Shown: positions 23,807 to 36,632, counted from the stretch's first letter. The stretch is DNA of 64,000 bases from Hemileia vastatrix (GCA_030280995.1 JASXTE010000021.1:558001-622000); one strand, 5' to 3'. Translations and numbers: made by a program. Notes: generated from the letters alone by a model not told the origin.

Positions 23807-24234
23807 TCAAAGTTGATTTAGAACCTGTCGAACATGATGAATATGTTCATCCAGCGTCTTCGAGAAAATTAAAATATCATCTAAGTAGACGACAAAAAAT
23901 TGTTTGACAACATCTTGGAAGATGTCATTAACAAAAGTTTGAAAAGTTGATGGTGCGTTACACAATCCAAAAGGCTTGACTAAATATTCAAATCTACCAA
24001 ATCTAGTGGGCATTGCAGTCAGTGGTTCATGACCTTCCTCAAAACAAATAAGATTATAAGCGCCTCTAGGATCAATTTTAGAAAAGAAATTAGCACCATT
24101 AAAAAGGGTAAGAAGCAATGACATAGGAGGAACAGGATATGCATTCTTCTTAGTGACTGTGTTGAGCTTTCTATAGTCAACACACAACCTAAGACTATCA
24201 TCCTTCTTCTTTACAAAAAGAACAGGGGAGCCGG
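23807..24234 (-). pseudogene. E pol: reverse transcriptase core, cut by solo LTR C
   Basis: From the insertion point at 24234 it reads SPVLFVKKKDDSLRLCVDY, RKLNTVTKKNAYPVPPM, then GAYNLICFEEGHEPLTAMPT and FFVVYLDDILIFSKTLDEH: the YLDD active site is intact. A TGA follows LNQL at 23807. The N-terminal piece is across the insertion (ASKSPTG, about 34474-34540). The frame joins as SPTG-SPVLF once the LTR and one CCGG are removed. Confidence 0.86.
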
Positions 24235-24291
24235 TGTGGTCTTGCAACATTGGCAAGGGCCTTTGTTGCGTGATTTGGTGTGGTTTTTGCA

Positions 24292-25415
24292 TGTCGGTCA
24301 GTCATCTAGAAGAGATAAGAGAAGAGGGAAGAAAAGAGAGGAGGACAAGAAGGAAATAGTAATTTAGAAATAAAAGAAATAAAAACAAATGAAATTATTT
24401 AATTTATTTTAGAGAAAGCAACGACGTGTGATTTGAGAGGTGACACTAAATTGGTTTTATTAATATTAATATTATTTAAGTAAGAGTTCTGCGCGGCAAA
24501 CACCATTATTACTATCAGACTGAAGGAAACCTTTAAATTGTTATTTAGAATTTTTAATTAGAATTTAATACTAATAAAAATAATAATAAGTGTAATAAAA
24601 TTATCTTTAAATTGTTGAGTGTGTAATAAGTGATGAGGCTACAGGGGATTATCCAAGGCCCTTTTATAGGCAATGGGTCCTCTGAAGCGCCACTATATTT
24701 GTAAATACAATAATTATAATAGGATAAAACAAGTATATCAAAGAGTAAGTGAAACATAACAATGTAGAACAAAATATGAAACAAATAATTAAAAACCCCA
24801 ATTAAGAATCCAATTTTCCCGCCATTAATTCCTAAATCATTAAGTAAAAATAGTGAATAATTAAACAAGCCTGGAACATAAGAACTATGAGAAAAATCAT
24901 TCAAAACAGATGGTACAGTCTGATTTAAGGATTTTTAAGTGAAACAAAAATATTCTGATGCAACAAATATGTAATTTATTTCAATTCAGTATTAATTAGT
25001 TTTTCCTGACACAATTATAGGTCAAAAGAAGCGTCATTATTTATTGTTTAATATTATAAAAAATGATATTTAATATATAAATATAAATAATTAATTTAAT
25101 TATAGTATAAGTAAATTTTACACTTATAATTATAATATATGTTTTAAATTAATTCAATATAAATTTATAGTTATTAAATACATAAAAAATGCGCCATTAT
25201 TTTTAGAATATAATATATTGTGTTAAATTTAAATGTATAAAAAATTTATATAACCAATAAAATTAATATAACACTTATATGTAATAAAATACTTATATAA
25301 ATTTTTTATGCAATAAAATATTAATTTATATACATTAAATAAAATTCTTACCCCCTCTTTCAGGTCTTATAAGTTGCATATCATTTACTGGACTCCTGGA
25401 ATAGCCTGGCTTACA
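24292..25415 (-). repeat. 3' LTR of A2
   Basis: Begins on the minus strand after the purine tract GAGTGAGGGAG (25416-25426). Outer end TGTCGGTCAGTCATC, inner end GGCTTACA (mutated from GGCTGACA). TATA box at 24661-24668, minus strand. Equal in length to the 5' LTR, with a few per cent of differences by eye. Confidence 0.93.
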
Positions 25416-25450
25416 CTCCCTCACTCTAAAAAAAACAATAAAAAAAAATG

Positions 25451-28192
25451 CTAAGATTTTTTCTTTTTGTACTTTTTCAACAGAGTAGGCAGATTTCAAA
25501 TCTCCTTACCAGGTATCCATGCATCATGTTCAGATGATTTGTTCTTATATCTCAATAAATATTCAGTACCTCTTTCAGAAGTGATAATTCTATCATTGAG
25601 AATTTTATCAATTTCTGCTGTTTCTGTGACTTCCTGAGGGTTTTTCTTAGGTCTTCCCCTTCTTTTGGGAAATAAGTCACTGTTGGAAGTATAAGGCTTA
25701 AGCAAAGAAATGGTAAAAACAGGATGTTTCCTATCATATGGAGAATACAATACAACTTCTACTGCATTATCACCAACCATTCTTTTAACAACAAATGGTC
25801 CTACAAAAGGATCTTTTAATTTGTGGTTACCTTGTAAATTGAAATGGACAGTACAGATCAACACTTCATCACCCTTGTTAAATGTGTATTCTTTATGGGA
25901 TTTATCCCATCTTTTCTTTTCATATTCAAATCCTTTATCAATACAGCTCTGAGCATGTTTTCTGCATAGCTGTTGCATTTGCATAAAAGATTTTACACCA
26001 GGGTATAGTTCCAACTTAGGTAATTTATTATTGAGAATCTGAGCAGGAGTGTTTGGGACATAACCTAACGAAAGCTCAAAAGGATTTTTCTCAGTGACAG
26101 AATGAACAGTGCTATTATATGCAAATTCAAGACCAGGAAAAAGAGTGACCCAATCATGAGTAAATCTGTCATTGTCTTTATATTCTAAACCAAAGGCACA
26201 ATACCTTCTAATCATATCTTCCAGAGTTTGAATCATTCTCTCAGCTAGACCATCAGTCTGAGGATGGTGAGCTGTAGACAATTTTAACTCACAGCCACAA
26301 ATATCCATCAAGGAGGTCCAAAACTCAGAAGTGAATTTTGGATCCCTATCAGAGATAATGGCTTTTGGAAAACCAATAATATTAAACATGTAAGACCACC
26401 ATAAGAAAGCTAATTCTTTGGTGGATACATCTTTGTGGGTTGGAATAAATTTACACATTTTTGTGAATCTATCCACTATTACCCAACAAGAGTTAAAGCT
26501 GTCTTTACCTGCAACAGGAAGACCAGTGACAAAATCCATATTAATGATTTTCCAGGGAGCACTAGGTGCTTCAAAATGTTGTAATAACCCTGCTCTCTTA
26601 CCTGTTAACCTTTTAGATTCTTGGCAGGAATCACAAGATTCAACATATAATTTTGTGTCTTCAGACATATTAGCCCACCATGCAGTGTTTTTGATTCTAA
26701 TCAATGTTTTTTCAAGATCAAAATGTCCAGCTAATATGTCATCATGACAAAGTTTGAGGATAGTTTCTTTCATTGAAGGAGGAATTACAATTACATTAGT
26801 AAGCTTCCTTCTATAATATATATAACCATCTTCAATAGAGAACTTTCCTTTATTTAAAGCATTTTGATACTTTGCAGGAAGAGTTTTTATTAATGCTTGA
26901 ATTGAAGCATTCTTAGGATCATTTAAGATAGTAACCAATTTATTTAAATCAGAATCCTTATCATATGAATCCAGTATTAATTGTAATAACTCCTCTTCCA
27001 TATCAACTATAAATATACCATGGATATGAACAGTATCATCTTCAGGTACATAAGCAGGATTTGAGTCATTATTTGGCAGAGGCAATCTGGAGAGAATATC
27101 AACATTGGAGTGAACATTTTCAGCTCTATGGATAATTTTCATCCGTCCTCTGTCCTCTTGAACAGCAAGTTGCCACCTGAACATATGTCTGTTAGGTGTC
27201 TTTAGGTTTAAGAGGGACTTCACAGCACTACAGTCAGTTACCAACTCAAATTTTTGGTCATCCAAATAGTAATGAAGTTTCTCAAGAGCCCAAACAGCTG
27301 CTAAGCACACCAATTGAGTGGCACCATATTTCAATTCACTATTTCTTAAGGTTCTTGAAATATAACAAATTACAACCTCTGAGGATTTATCATTAATAAT
27401 TTGCTTCTGGTGAAGGGAAGCACCCAGACCAATAAAGCTAGCATCTGTATATAGGACAAATGGCTTGTTAAAATCTGGAAGAGCCAATATAGGGGCTGTC
27501 ATTAAGCAACTTTTTAATGTATCAAAAGCTTTTTGACAGTCATTATTCCAGAGAAAAGCAACATCTTTTCTGGTCAGTTTTGTAAGAGGCAAGGCTATGA
27601 CCTGATAATTTTTAATATATTTTCTATAATAGCCACACATACCCAAAAAACTTTGGATTTCTCTTACAGAAGTTGGTGCTTTCACATTTTGAATGGTAGC
27701 AACTTTGTTATGGTCTACACAAATTTGTAAGCATGACACAACATGGCCATGGACTTTCAAAGATTGAAAACCAAATTTACACTTTTTTAAAGATAAGGTC
27801 ATATTGATTTCATCCATTTTTTGGAAAACTCTATTCAAGTGAATCATATGTTCATCAAAAGTTTTAGAAAAAACAATAATATCATCAATATAAACCATGA
27901 GCCAACCTTCAATAATTTCTTGATGGAAAGTGTTATCCATAACTTTCTGGAAAACTGAAGGAGCATTTTTAGGGCCAAATGGCATCCTAACATACTTATA
28001 TATTCCCATATGAGTAGCAATAAGCAAAAATTTTTGAGAATTTTTCTCAACTGGAACTTGATGATAACCTTTATTACCATCCAGACAACTAATAAATTTT
28101 GCACCTTGCAAGGTAACATGTATTGTATTAATTCTGGGTAAAGGATAAATATCATCAACAGTATAAGTATTTAAAGCTCTGTAATCTCCACA
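25451..28192 (-). CDS. A2 pol: RT, RNase H, integrase, chromodomain (871-codon ORF)
   Basis: The open frame is 25496-28111. RT: SCLDGNKGYHQVPVEKNSQ, VRMPFGPKNAPSVFQ and MVYIDDIIVFSKTF (YIDD near residue 74). RNase H: LYTDASFIGLGASLHQ (near 219) and FELVTDCSAVKSLL. Integrase finger HDDILAGHFDLEKTL ... CDSCQESKRL (near 490), catalytic residues in MDFVTGLP, ISDRDPKF (near 585) and GLAERMIQ (near 624). GPF module DPFVGPFVVKR (near 770), basic linker KRRGRPKKNPQE and chromodomain EIDKILNDR ... YLLRYKNKSSEHDAW. A TGA at 25496 removes the last 14 residues present in A3, whose stop is equivalent to 25451. A TAA at 28193 cuts it from the upstream part. Confidence 0.9.
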
Positions 28193-29128
28193 TTATCTAG
28201 ATTTATCTTTTTCATAAGAAATCAAGACTGGGGAGATGACACTATATTTGGGGGTGACATCCACTTTCTCAATGATATTCATTTTCAATAATGTTTCAAT
28301 ATTATCTTCAATATCCTTTCTTTTTGTTGGAGAAGCAGGATATGGTTTTTTCTTAAAACTAGGAGGAATATAACTCAAGCTAGATGATAAGGTAATTTTC
28401 ATCTCTTCCTGAACAATTCCCAAGAAATGAGAACCATGAGCAAAAGCCATAGGGAAAGAGGTAATAGAGGCAAAAATAGAATCTTTTTGTTCACTAGTCA
28501 ACTGATCACCAAAAGAAGCAGTATTTATTTCATGTAATAAATCATCCATTTCAGTTGTTGTTCTACCTTTACACTGGATCAGTGAGTTACAAGATTTCAA
28601 CAAATGCCCAGAATTTTTAGGAGAGGAAATTTTGAATTTCCTTTTTCCATTCATTCCTAAGGTAAAGCAATTATTTTCTGGGTCCAGTTTCACACCAAAC
28701 ATGCTTAAAATATCATTTCCCATAATAAACCAATTGCTCAAATTATCATTTTTCATGACAACAAACTCACAAATAGCTCTGACAAAACCACCATTATATT
28801 TGAAGAATACAGAGGTTTTGTATTTGCCAATAGGAAATAAGGTAGAACCATACCCTCTCCATTTTTCAGAAGTTATAGGTAATAATTTACTCAAATATTC
28901 TTTATCCACTAAAGCTAAAGCTTTTTCAGACACTACACTTCCTCCAGCACCAGAATCAAGAACTACATCAACATTTTTACCATTAATGATAACAGGTGCC
29001 TTTAAATGGGATATAGGAATAGAATTGTTAGTAATATCTTTAATTATCTCAGCATTTTCTACTGAAGATAAATCTAATACACATTTTTCAGATATATTAT
29101 TTAAGTAATGGACATCTTGTTCCAACAT
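28193..29128 (-). pseudogene. A2 protease and start of RT
   Basis: A 311-codon frame. Protease: APVIINGKNVDVVLDSGAGG (catalytic DSG near residue 57) and NWFIMGNDILSMFGVKLDP. The linker GRTTTEMDDLLHEI leads into the RT start KKKPYPASPTKRKDIEDNIE and YSVISPVLISYEKDKSR. The frame stops at a TAA where A3 has RLCGDYRALN, so one base change splits RT. Otherwise it aligns with A3 residue for residue by eye. Confidence 0.87.
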
Positions 29129-31623
29129 TAAAACATCTTTAACTGATTCATTGCAATAGGAGATATTATTTTCACAGTCACTGGAAGAATTATTGACATC
29201 AAGTTCAACTTCATCAGTGTCTTCATTTTGTTCAACAAGATGATTTTCTTTTCACAAACATGACCCTTCTGCCATGGTTTGCTACATTTATAACAAGTAT
29301 ATGTTGTGTATTTTTTAGGAGCAACTGGGAAAGAGGATTTACTAGATTTCTCTGGGAGCTTTGTAGAAGGTTTATTCTGATCATTATAAGATTTACCAAG
29401 GTAATTCTTTGGTTCATATCTATGGTTGAGAAGTACTTCATTACAGATATTAATGAAAGAAGAATTTTCCCTTACATGCTCAGTTCTAGCCACAATCAAA
29501 TCCCTAAGAGAATTTGGTAATTCATACAAGATTTTATCTCTCCAAATATCATAATCCATCTTTGGATCAATTGCTTTAAGGATTTTTGTTATTTTCATCA
29601 GAAAAACAATGGGCTTTTCAACAGAGGAGGATATATATCTAGTATTCTCATACAGTCTCTGTTGAGCTAACCTGAATTTTGAACCACCAAACTGATTCTC
29701 AATCAAGGATTATCAATCATTCCATGTATAATGATTGTTATCTAAAGGAACAGATTCATACCACATCAAGGCTACATTGGAAAATAAAGAAATTAGCTTA
29801 GAAACAATTTCCTCATCAGGTAGTTTATAAGATCTCTTTAAATTGTCAATTCTCTGGATAAAGTGTTGCCAATCAGAGGAAGAATCACCATCAAAGGTAG
29901 GATATTGGTCTAACTTAGGCCAATTTTTCTGACTACTGGGATGGTCCACTTTTTGGTTTGAATTATTCATTATTAATAATTCCTGAAGTTTAGCCAGGTG
30001 TTCAGAAATTTCATTATTTACAGAAACAGCTGGTGCATGACCATCACAAGATTTTTTGCTAGTAGCAAAAGATTTTACAGACTCATTGTCAGTTTGTTTA
30101 ATGGTTGAAATATGAGGAAAAAAGGATGAACTTTGTTCAGGTTTTTTTCCTTTATTTTTATGCAGCTTATTGACAGCAATCTCATTTAATTCATTATTGA
30201 TGGTTAAGGTTGAGAACTTTTCCTGCAGGTCAGACACATACTTTCTTATTCTTGGAATTTCAGACATCTGGTCATTTACTTTTGCAAGAGATAGAACATT
30301 TCTGTCTTCAGAAACTTAGTGTTTGGTACTTAGTGCATGGAAATCATTTATTAGCTTTTTAAACTCATTTTTCAGAGATTTTATTTCATTTTTGAATGAA
30401 TAATTTTCTTCAATAAGGGGTTTCAATTCACTCAAGGTCTTATGTAGACTGATATTTCTATCTGAGATAGCTCTATGGTCACTTCTTATTTGTTTTTGTT
30501 GACTAAGAACAATATTCAAGGTTTCTTTGATTTTTAAATAAGCTGTATCTTGTACAGAAGAACTCACTTTACATTGCACGTGTAAACTATTTAATCTATC
30601 ATTTTCATGGATTAACACATCTCTCACATGTTTGTCTTTCACAACATTAAAATCAAGGGTATCTTTCAATATTTCCTCAGAAGTTCTTTCAATTAAGGTA
30701 TAGATTTCAGGGGGAACAGAATCATTTTTAATTGCAAGAGAAGGATTAATTATAGAAGTAGAAGTAGAGACTTAATTGAAAGGTTCATCAAATGACACTT
30801 TGCTAATTACATCAATAGGGCTACTAGTTACAGGAAACTGTCTTTTAACAGGTTTTACTGTTCTTTCACCATGTTCAATAATATTACCTGCAGAAGAATT
30901 TTTATTAGAAAACATACCCAAGTGACTATCAACCAAATTACTTACCATGGCAGAGGAGGAAACTTTCCCTGAGACTGGGTTTGGGATTGTGCTTGGGCCT
31001 TCTTTCTCCTGCGTTGTTGGTAGGGATGAGGAGGTGGATGGAAATTGGGTGTTCTGGATGGGCCAGGCTGATGATGAGGAGGGTGTTTCACATTCTGTTG
31101 GTAGTGACTCAGTAGATAATCCCATTTCCATTGCTCTACTTCCATAGTATTTGGATTTTGGATGGTTGAGATGGGTGGCTGTGAAGGTTGAGCCTGAAAC
31201 TGAGGCTGATTGGGAGGCAACTGAGGAGGGGCCTGGGCCTGAATCTGGTTCCTGAGTTCTTCAACCTGATCCCACAAGGTGTCTAATTTTGCTTTGTACG
31301 TCATATTTTCTGTCTTCAACTCTTTTATATGACTGGACAGGTTGCTGATTTGTTGTGGCAGAGGAAGCTTTTTTATTTTGAATCCTTTTGGAAGACCTTC
31401 TTGAGGTACTAGAGGCTTTACTTCCTTCTGTTGTGCTGGGGGAAGGGGGTTTGGTTTTTTTACTTCTCCTGTCATTTCCACATCCTGAAGTATGTGAATT
31501 CTTTGTGTTAGCATAAGATTTTTTATGTCTAACTTTAGAAGAACTCACAGTATCAGCATCATAGTCAATTTCAATTTCATCCACTTGCATAATATCCATT
31601 TTTTCACCCAAATTGTTGGACAT
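29128..31623 (-). pseudogene. A2 gag: N-terminus, coiled coil, capsid, zinc knuckle
   Basis: Starts at ATG 31623 (MSNNLGEKMDIMQVDEIEID). Open pieces: 31261-31623, 30772-31131, 30316-30669 (coiled coil), 29713-30267 (KNWPKLDQYPTFDGDSSSDW capsid segment) and 29128-29706 (FGGSKFRLAQQRLYENTRY and the knuckle CYKCSKPWQKGHVC). Stops near 31261, 30770, 30316 and a double TGA/TAA near 29708 break it; A3 keeps sense codons at most of these places. Unlike in A3, the frame passes from SSSAMVSNLVDSHLGMF into SNKNSSAGNIIEHG without a shift, which shows the original register. Confidence 0.87.
30942..31514 (-). CDS. A2 overlapping ORF2: Pro/Gln-rich coiled-coil WKWD protein (190 aa)
   Basis: An uninterrupted frame from ATG 31514 (MLTQRIHILQDVEMTG), inside gag but in another register, while gag itself has acquired a stop at 31261. 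It has FKIKKLPLPQQISNLSSHIK, a coiled coil (LDTLWDQVEELRNQIQ, near residues 60-80), a Pro/Gln-rich stretch, MEVEQWKWDYLLSHYQQN, HPYQQRRRKKAQAQSQ and an end in PPLPW-stop. It matches A3 (47464-48036) and, in order of motifs, B and D. Function unknown. Confidence 0.62.
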   Translation of the reverse strand: MLTQRIHILQDVEMTGEVKKPNPLPPAQQKEVKPLVPQEGLPKGFKIKKLPLPQQISNLSSHIKELKTENMTYKAKLDTLWDQVEELRNQIQAQAPPQLPPNQPQFQAQPSQPPISTIQNPNTMEVEQWKWDYLLSHYQQNVKHPPHHQPGPSRTPNFHPPPHPYQQRRRKKAQAQSQTQSQGKFPPLPW

Positions 31624-32304
31624 AATAGTGGGAAGATTAATTAACTTTTTTTAAAAAAAATAATAAAAGTTAGTTAATAATTGCTCCAAAAATAAATAAA
31701 AAAATTTATTAATTAAATTATAAAAAAAAAATTTTTTTTAATATAAAGTAATAATCATAAAAAATTAATTAATAAAATGGATTGCAAGGTTAAATTGGGA
31801 ATAAACAATCAAGTTAATTCAACCAATTAATTACCAATATTAAATATGGCAATATATTTGGTACTAAGCACAAAGTGCTTTTAAGTCAACCAAAATTAAC
31901 AATAATTAATAATAATAAAAAATTAATTTAATAATTCAATTTGTATTAATAATAATGTCAATTCTTCTAGGACTAAGAGGATTTAACACTCTATAATGGT
32001 CAACTAGGAAATTTTTTTTTTTAATAATTGAACACTTACACTCAGTTAATCAGCAATTAAGCCACAATCACTGTTATTGCAGTAAAAATATAGTAATATG
32101 AGTCAGAGATGCAAAGGTGAACTTACTATAGTGATCAAAAAATCACTTCAAAATAATATATGAATTAATATAATATAAACCTAAGAAATCGAACCCAAGT
32201 TCGAAACACGGTCGTGACAAAAGTTTTGTTTTTGCTAGGTGGTCCGTGAGTTTGTTGTTTGTTGCCAGGCTCGATCGTCGTCGTCGTTTGGAAAGGCCCT
32301 CAGT
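31624..32304 (-). other. A2 leader with decayed primer-binding site
   Basis: About 680 bp of AT-rich untranslated DNA, matching 48146-48841 of A3. The primer site at 32290-32302 reads TGAGGGCCTTTCC on the minus strand, two changes from TGGGGACCTTTCC. A GACGACGACGA repeat follows. No gene seen. Confidence 0.7.
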
Positions 32305-33428
32305 TGTCGGTCAGTCGTCTAGAAGAGATAAGAGAAGAGGGAAGAAAAGAGAGGAGGACAAGAAGGAAATAGTAATTTAGAAATAAAAGAAATAAAAACA
32401 AATGAAATTATTTAATTTATTTTAGAGAAAGCAACGACGTGTGATTTGAGAGGTGACACCAAATTGGTTTTATTAATATTAATATTATTTAAGTAAGAGT
32501 TCTGCACGGCAAACACTATGATTACTATCAGATTTAAGGCAACCTTTAAATTGTTATTTAGAATTTTTAATTAGAATTTAATACTAATAAAAATAATAAT
32601 AAGCATAATAAAATTATCTTTAAATTGTTGAGTGTGTGATAAGTGATGAGGCTACAGGGGATTATCCAAGGCCCTTTTATAGGCAATGGGTCCTCTGAAG
32701 CGCCACTATATTTGTAAATACAATAATTATAATAGGATAAAACAAGTATATCAAAGAGTAAGTGAAACATAACAATGTAGAGAAAAATATGAAACAAATA
32801 ATTAAAAACCCCAATTAAGAATCCAATTTTCCCGCCATTAATTCCCAAATCAGTAAGTAAAAATATTGAATAACTAAACAAGCCTGGAACATAGGAACTA
32901 TGAGAAAAATCATTCAAAACAGATGGTACAGTCTGATTTAAGGATTTTTAATTGAAACAAAAATATTCTGATGCAACAAATATGTAATTTATTTCAATTC
33001 AGTATTAATTAGTTTTTCCTGACACAAATATAGGTCAAAAGAAGCGTCATTATTTATTGTTTAATATTATAAAAAATGATATTTAATATATAAATATAAA
33101 TAATTAATTTAATTATATTATAAGTAAATTTTACACTTATAATTATAATATATGTTTTTAATTAATTCAATATAAATTTATAATTATTAAATACATAAAA
33201 AATGTGCCATTATTTGTAGAATATAATATATTATGTTAAATTTAAATGTATAAAAAATTTATATAACCAATAAAATTAATATAACACTTATATGTAATAA
33301 AATACTTATAAAATTTTTTTATGCAATAAAATATTAATTTATATACATTAAATACAATTCTTACCTCCTCTTTCAGGTCTTATAAGTTACATATCATTTA
33401 CTGGACTCCTGGAATAGCCTGGCTGACA
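32305..33428 (-). repeat. 5' LTR of A2
   Basis: From TGTCGGTCAGTCGTCTAG to GGCTGACA on the plus strand, 1,124 bp. TATA box at 32674-32681, minus strand. As the 5' LTR it would drive transcription of A2 leftward. Confidence 0.93.
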
Positions 33429-34473
33429 GTGCATGTCTTAATTGACATCTGTTAAAGAATTGGGTATTTTTCTGGTTTTATTCCGTGGATATTAGGTCTG
33501 CGGGTATGTGGGTACTATCATTGGATAGCCCCAGTGTTTCTCTATATTTTATGTCTTGAAGACATTTTTCATATTCTTAATTTTAAGGGGTCATTTCCTC
33601 ATTTTTCATTTATAAAAGAGAGCTGTTTAATTTTGTTTTTCGTGTTTTACGGGCTAACCTTAAGTCTTAGGGTTAAGTGCTTAGTACCATTGGATATAGC
33701 TAATTTTTCTCTATATTTTATATCCCAATGTTGTTATAGTGAAATTCCGTGTTTTAAAGGTTTTAGTAGTTGTAGCTAATTTTTCTAAGTAGATTAGTTG
33801 TTTTCATTGGTTTTCTGGCTTCAGGGAGGCCGGGCCGCTTCAGGCGGCACCTCAAATGTTGGGCGCCCGCCCGCCTCTCTTTTAGAAGGTTGGGGAGCGC
33901 TTCAGGAGGGTTTTTTATTCAATTTGGCGGGTACAGGCGCCAGATTGGTGGGTGTGCATGGGCTCTTAGATAGTGGTCTGTGTGTACATAGTGAAGAAGA
34001 CAGTTTGGGGCAACCTTAATTATCATACAACCATCCGGAGGTGATATCCTTGTTCCTCATTCAGTTTTCACTGTTTTCTGGCAGCCATTTGGCTGTGTTT
34101 GTTGCAAGTGAGTTCTTCATTTAACTTAACTTTGGCAACTGTTTTCTCTGTTATAGTATTGCAAGCTATACCAAGTATTATTGCTGTCTCTGGTGTGTAT
34201 TTGCAGCCTGCATCAAGTATCTTTGCTGTCTCTGGTGTGGACATTGTTCTACGTTTCAGTTCTTTGGTCTGGTAGTCTATCTGGGGACTACTTTCTTGGC
34301 TCATCAAGCAGTCAAGTGTGTTGATAAGGGGCTTTAGCAAAACATGAACCAACTTACTTTAGCAAGTAAATCTCACTCTATTTTTCTAAAGGGACAGGGG
34401 ATTTTCTCTCTGGTTTTTCTCCAACTCCCTTGGTCAAGGCCTATAGCTAGTACTATAGTATTGTCTACACCGG

Positions 34474-35400
34474 TTGGAGATTTACTGGCTCTTATAATAC
34501 CTTTGGCTACATTCTCTGCAATGTAGTCTCGAAGAACTTGAGATTCGTCCTTCGACAAAGAATAGACAGGACCTGCCAGAGGTACTGGACCTATTAACTC
34601 TATTGGGTGGTTGTAGGGTCAATGAGTTGGTAACTTATCGGCCTTGCAGATTGAGAAGACATCGAGGAAATCATGATAGATTTCCGGTAGAGTTGATTTA
34701 ATGGCTTCAACGTTGATTTGGTCGTCCTCATCATCTTAAAGAGAATCTGTCAAGGGAAGACCAGAATTGAGAGAGCAGAATTCGATTACTTTGAGGCAAT
34801 TTAAATCCTCTTCAAGTGAAGTCATCGAGCTAGAAGGGTTAGCCAATTGCTCATTTAGAGAAATATCAGATGCTTGCAAGTCATCTGGTAGAGATTCGTC
34901 CTCTAGCAGGACATTGTCAGGCGGGTTGTTTAACTCCCTATTGACCTGCATTTAAGAATTAGAAATATACTTAGTACGTGGGGTGATCAATCCCCATGAC
35001 CAATCAATTTCAGGATTCCAATGCGTTAAAAAGTCATGGCCATGAATGGTATCCTCCATCCTTGGGGCGTCCAAGACTGATAATTCCCACTCGAAGGGGG
35101 GAAAGTTCGGAAGGTTGAAAACCCATAAAACTTTCTTACTGACCCAATATTTGGGCTCCTCTGATTTGACCAAGAAAATTGGAGTTCAATCGATATCTGT
35201 AAATGTCAGTTGTAACTTCTCGGCAAAAGATAAACTGACAAAAGAAATTGAACCTTTAGAGTCTATAAGACAACTGAAGGGGGTATCCTCCTTGAAAAGA
35301 ATGAATCTCAAGTGATTTAAGGCAACTCCAGTCCTTAAGACATTGAAGTTCTGTGCACTGGGAGAGATAAGATAGTTTGCTTTGCACACAAGTAAACTAT
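34474..35400 (-). pseudogene. E pol N-terminus: protease-like domain, linker and start of RT
   Basis: Minus-strand pieces 35186-35389, 34952-35173, 34736-34951 and 34373-34558 follow one another. The first has FSCLIDSKGSISFVSLSFAEKL, in the place of a protease active site but with DSKG instead of D-[ST]-G-A. Then come PPFEWELSVLDAP and GHDFLTHWNPEIDW, the second half of such proteases, an acidic linker and the RT start (SKDESQVLRDYIAENVAKGI, IRASKSPTG). At least three stops separate the pieces. A protease assignment is likely from position and pattern. Confidence 0.72.
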
Positions 35401-35419
35401 CTACTAGTTTTTTGACTTC

Positions 35420-36632
35420 AAACTAGTACCTTCTCTTTCCTTCAATTTTACACAATCTTCCAGCTTGTCTTACCCCCACAATACATACATAACCCATTAT
35501 CTGCTCTTCTCTTCCTCTCAGCTTCTTTAAGTTCCCCTTTTGGATCAAGTATTTTGCTGATATTGCCTGGGGTCAAGTTTTTAGGTCAAGGCTTATCCTT
35601 TCCCTTATTGGGTTTGGATTGAGTCAAGGAGGATTGAGTTGTTTGTGGGTGTGAAGAAGGTCCCAATTTAAAATTTAGGCCTTGAGATTTGTTGAAATAT
35701 CAAATATGTTGAAGTCGTCCTTGGTAAACACCGTCAAGTTCAAGGGTTCGATCCATTAAAGCCGTTAAAGTAGTCATTTTCTGACCGTGAAGATTTAACT
35801 GATCCAGAATCCTCAAAGGAAGTCCTTTTTTGAAATGATACTTAAGGGCAGCATCATTCCAACCTACTCGAGTTTGAAGTGCTCTGAAGTTTGAGATATA
35901 TTCAGAGGCTTTACCATTATTACTCATGCGAAGAAAATCAAGTTCAATTTCTGCGTTGTCAGTTTCATTAGGGTCACCGAACAACGTGAAGAGTTGGTCC
36001 TCAAACTTTTCCCAGTTATTAATAAGTAAGTGGGTTTCTGTTGAAGAGAGCATGAGAAGATAAGGTTCGAACCATCTTGCTGCTTTTCTGGCTAGGAATG
36101 AAGAAGCGTAGACAACCTTTCATCGGTCGTTATTGAAGGTTCGAGGGTCATTATGGAATAGGAGCTTGCAGGTTTGAAAGAAGGGCCGCAATCTGTCTGG
36201 ATGTTCTCCATCGAATTTATCAGGAGATTTCATGAAATGATTTTTGAATTAAGATGCCTCTGAAGATGTTGAATTTGAAAGGGTCTTCATGAAAAGTCTC
36301 ATGAAATATTCCAGAGAATTAGATGGTCCAGGTTCTGAAGGTTGACCAGAAGGGTGATTAGCAGGGGCAGATGGTGCCTCGTGCATTGTATCCTCTTCTT
36401 CATCATCATCACTAGAGTCATCAAAATCTTGTGGAATGTCTTCTAAAGATTGGACTGAATGTTTCCGTTCGAATAGGTCAAGTGGTTCCAAGGTGAGTGC
36501 GGGAAACAGGCCGTGTTGCTGTTGGCCTGCCTCTGGCGCGAGCTCTAGTAGTAGCGCCCGTAGGAGGAGTGCGTTGAACAGGAGCCATTTTAAGAATTCG
36601 GAAAACACCTGAAAAGGGACGTAGTAGTACAA
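35420..36632 (-). pseudogene. E gag with capsid and decayed zinc knuckle
   Basis: Begins at ATG 36632 (MYYYVPFQVFSEFLKW), 31 bases from the LTR, with a hydrophobic start, then an acidic Pro-rich part (DDSSDDDEEEDTMHEA). After a TAA (36249, one change from CAA) come KSPDKFDGEHPDRLRPFF, QTCKLLFHNDPRTF, ARKAARWFEPYL and FEDQLFTLFGDPNE ... LRMSNNGKASEYI, a retrotransposon Gag fold. The knuckle reads LCMYCGGKT and then decays (about 35490). This arrangement is what I recall from rust-fungus Gypsy Gags. At least four stops. Confidence 0.8.

Larger units (their letters stand above)
24292..33428 (-). mobile_element. Element A2: nearly complete chromodomain Gypsy element
   Basis: Two LTRs of equal length (24292-25415 and 32305-33428, 1,124 bp) enclose one Gag-Pol region (25451-31623). 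Flanks are TTGCA (24287-24291) and GTGCA (33429-33433), one mismatch from a perfect 5-bp duplication; the uninterrupted LTR C has GTGCA here. Gag has several stops, but the 871-codon RT-to-chromodomain frame is open. It is the innermost element of the nest (B, C, D, E, solo C, A2). Confidence 0.93.
24235..34469 (+). repeat. Solo LTR of family C inside E RT, split by A2
   Basis: Left piece 24235-24291 (starts TGTGGTCTTGCAACATTGG), right piece 33429-34469 (ends ATTGTCTACA), together about 1.09 kb; the same LTR as 13781-13992 plus 51528-52386. Flanks are CCGG at 24231-24234 and 34470-34473, a 4-bp duplication, and the RT frame is restored by removing it. No internal C sequence remains, so it is a solo LTR. 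Confidence 0.88.

Noticed and set aside
26418..26747. Plus-strand open frames opposite the A2 and A3 integrase (also 42946-43275, 28632-29108, 45158-45634)
   Set aside because: They mirror conserved pol codons on the other strand, have no recognisable domain, and their similarity between copies follows from the sense gene.
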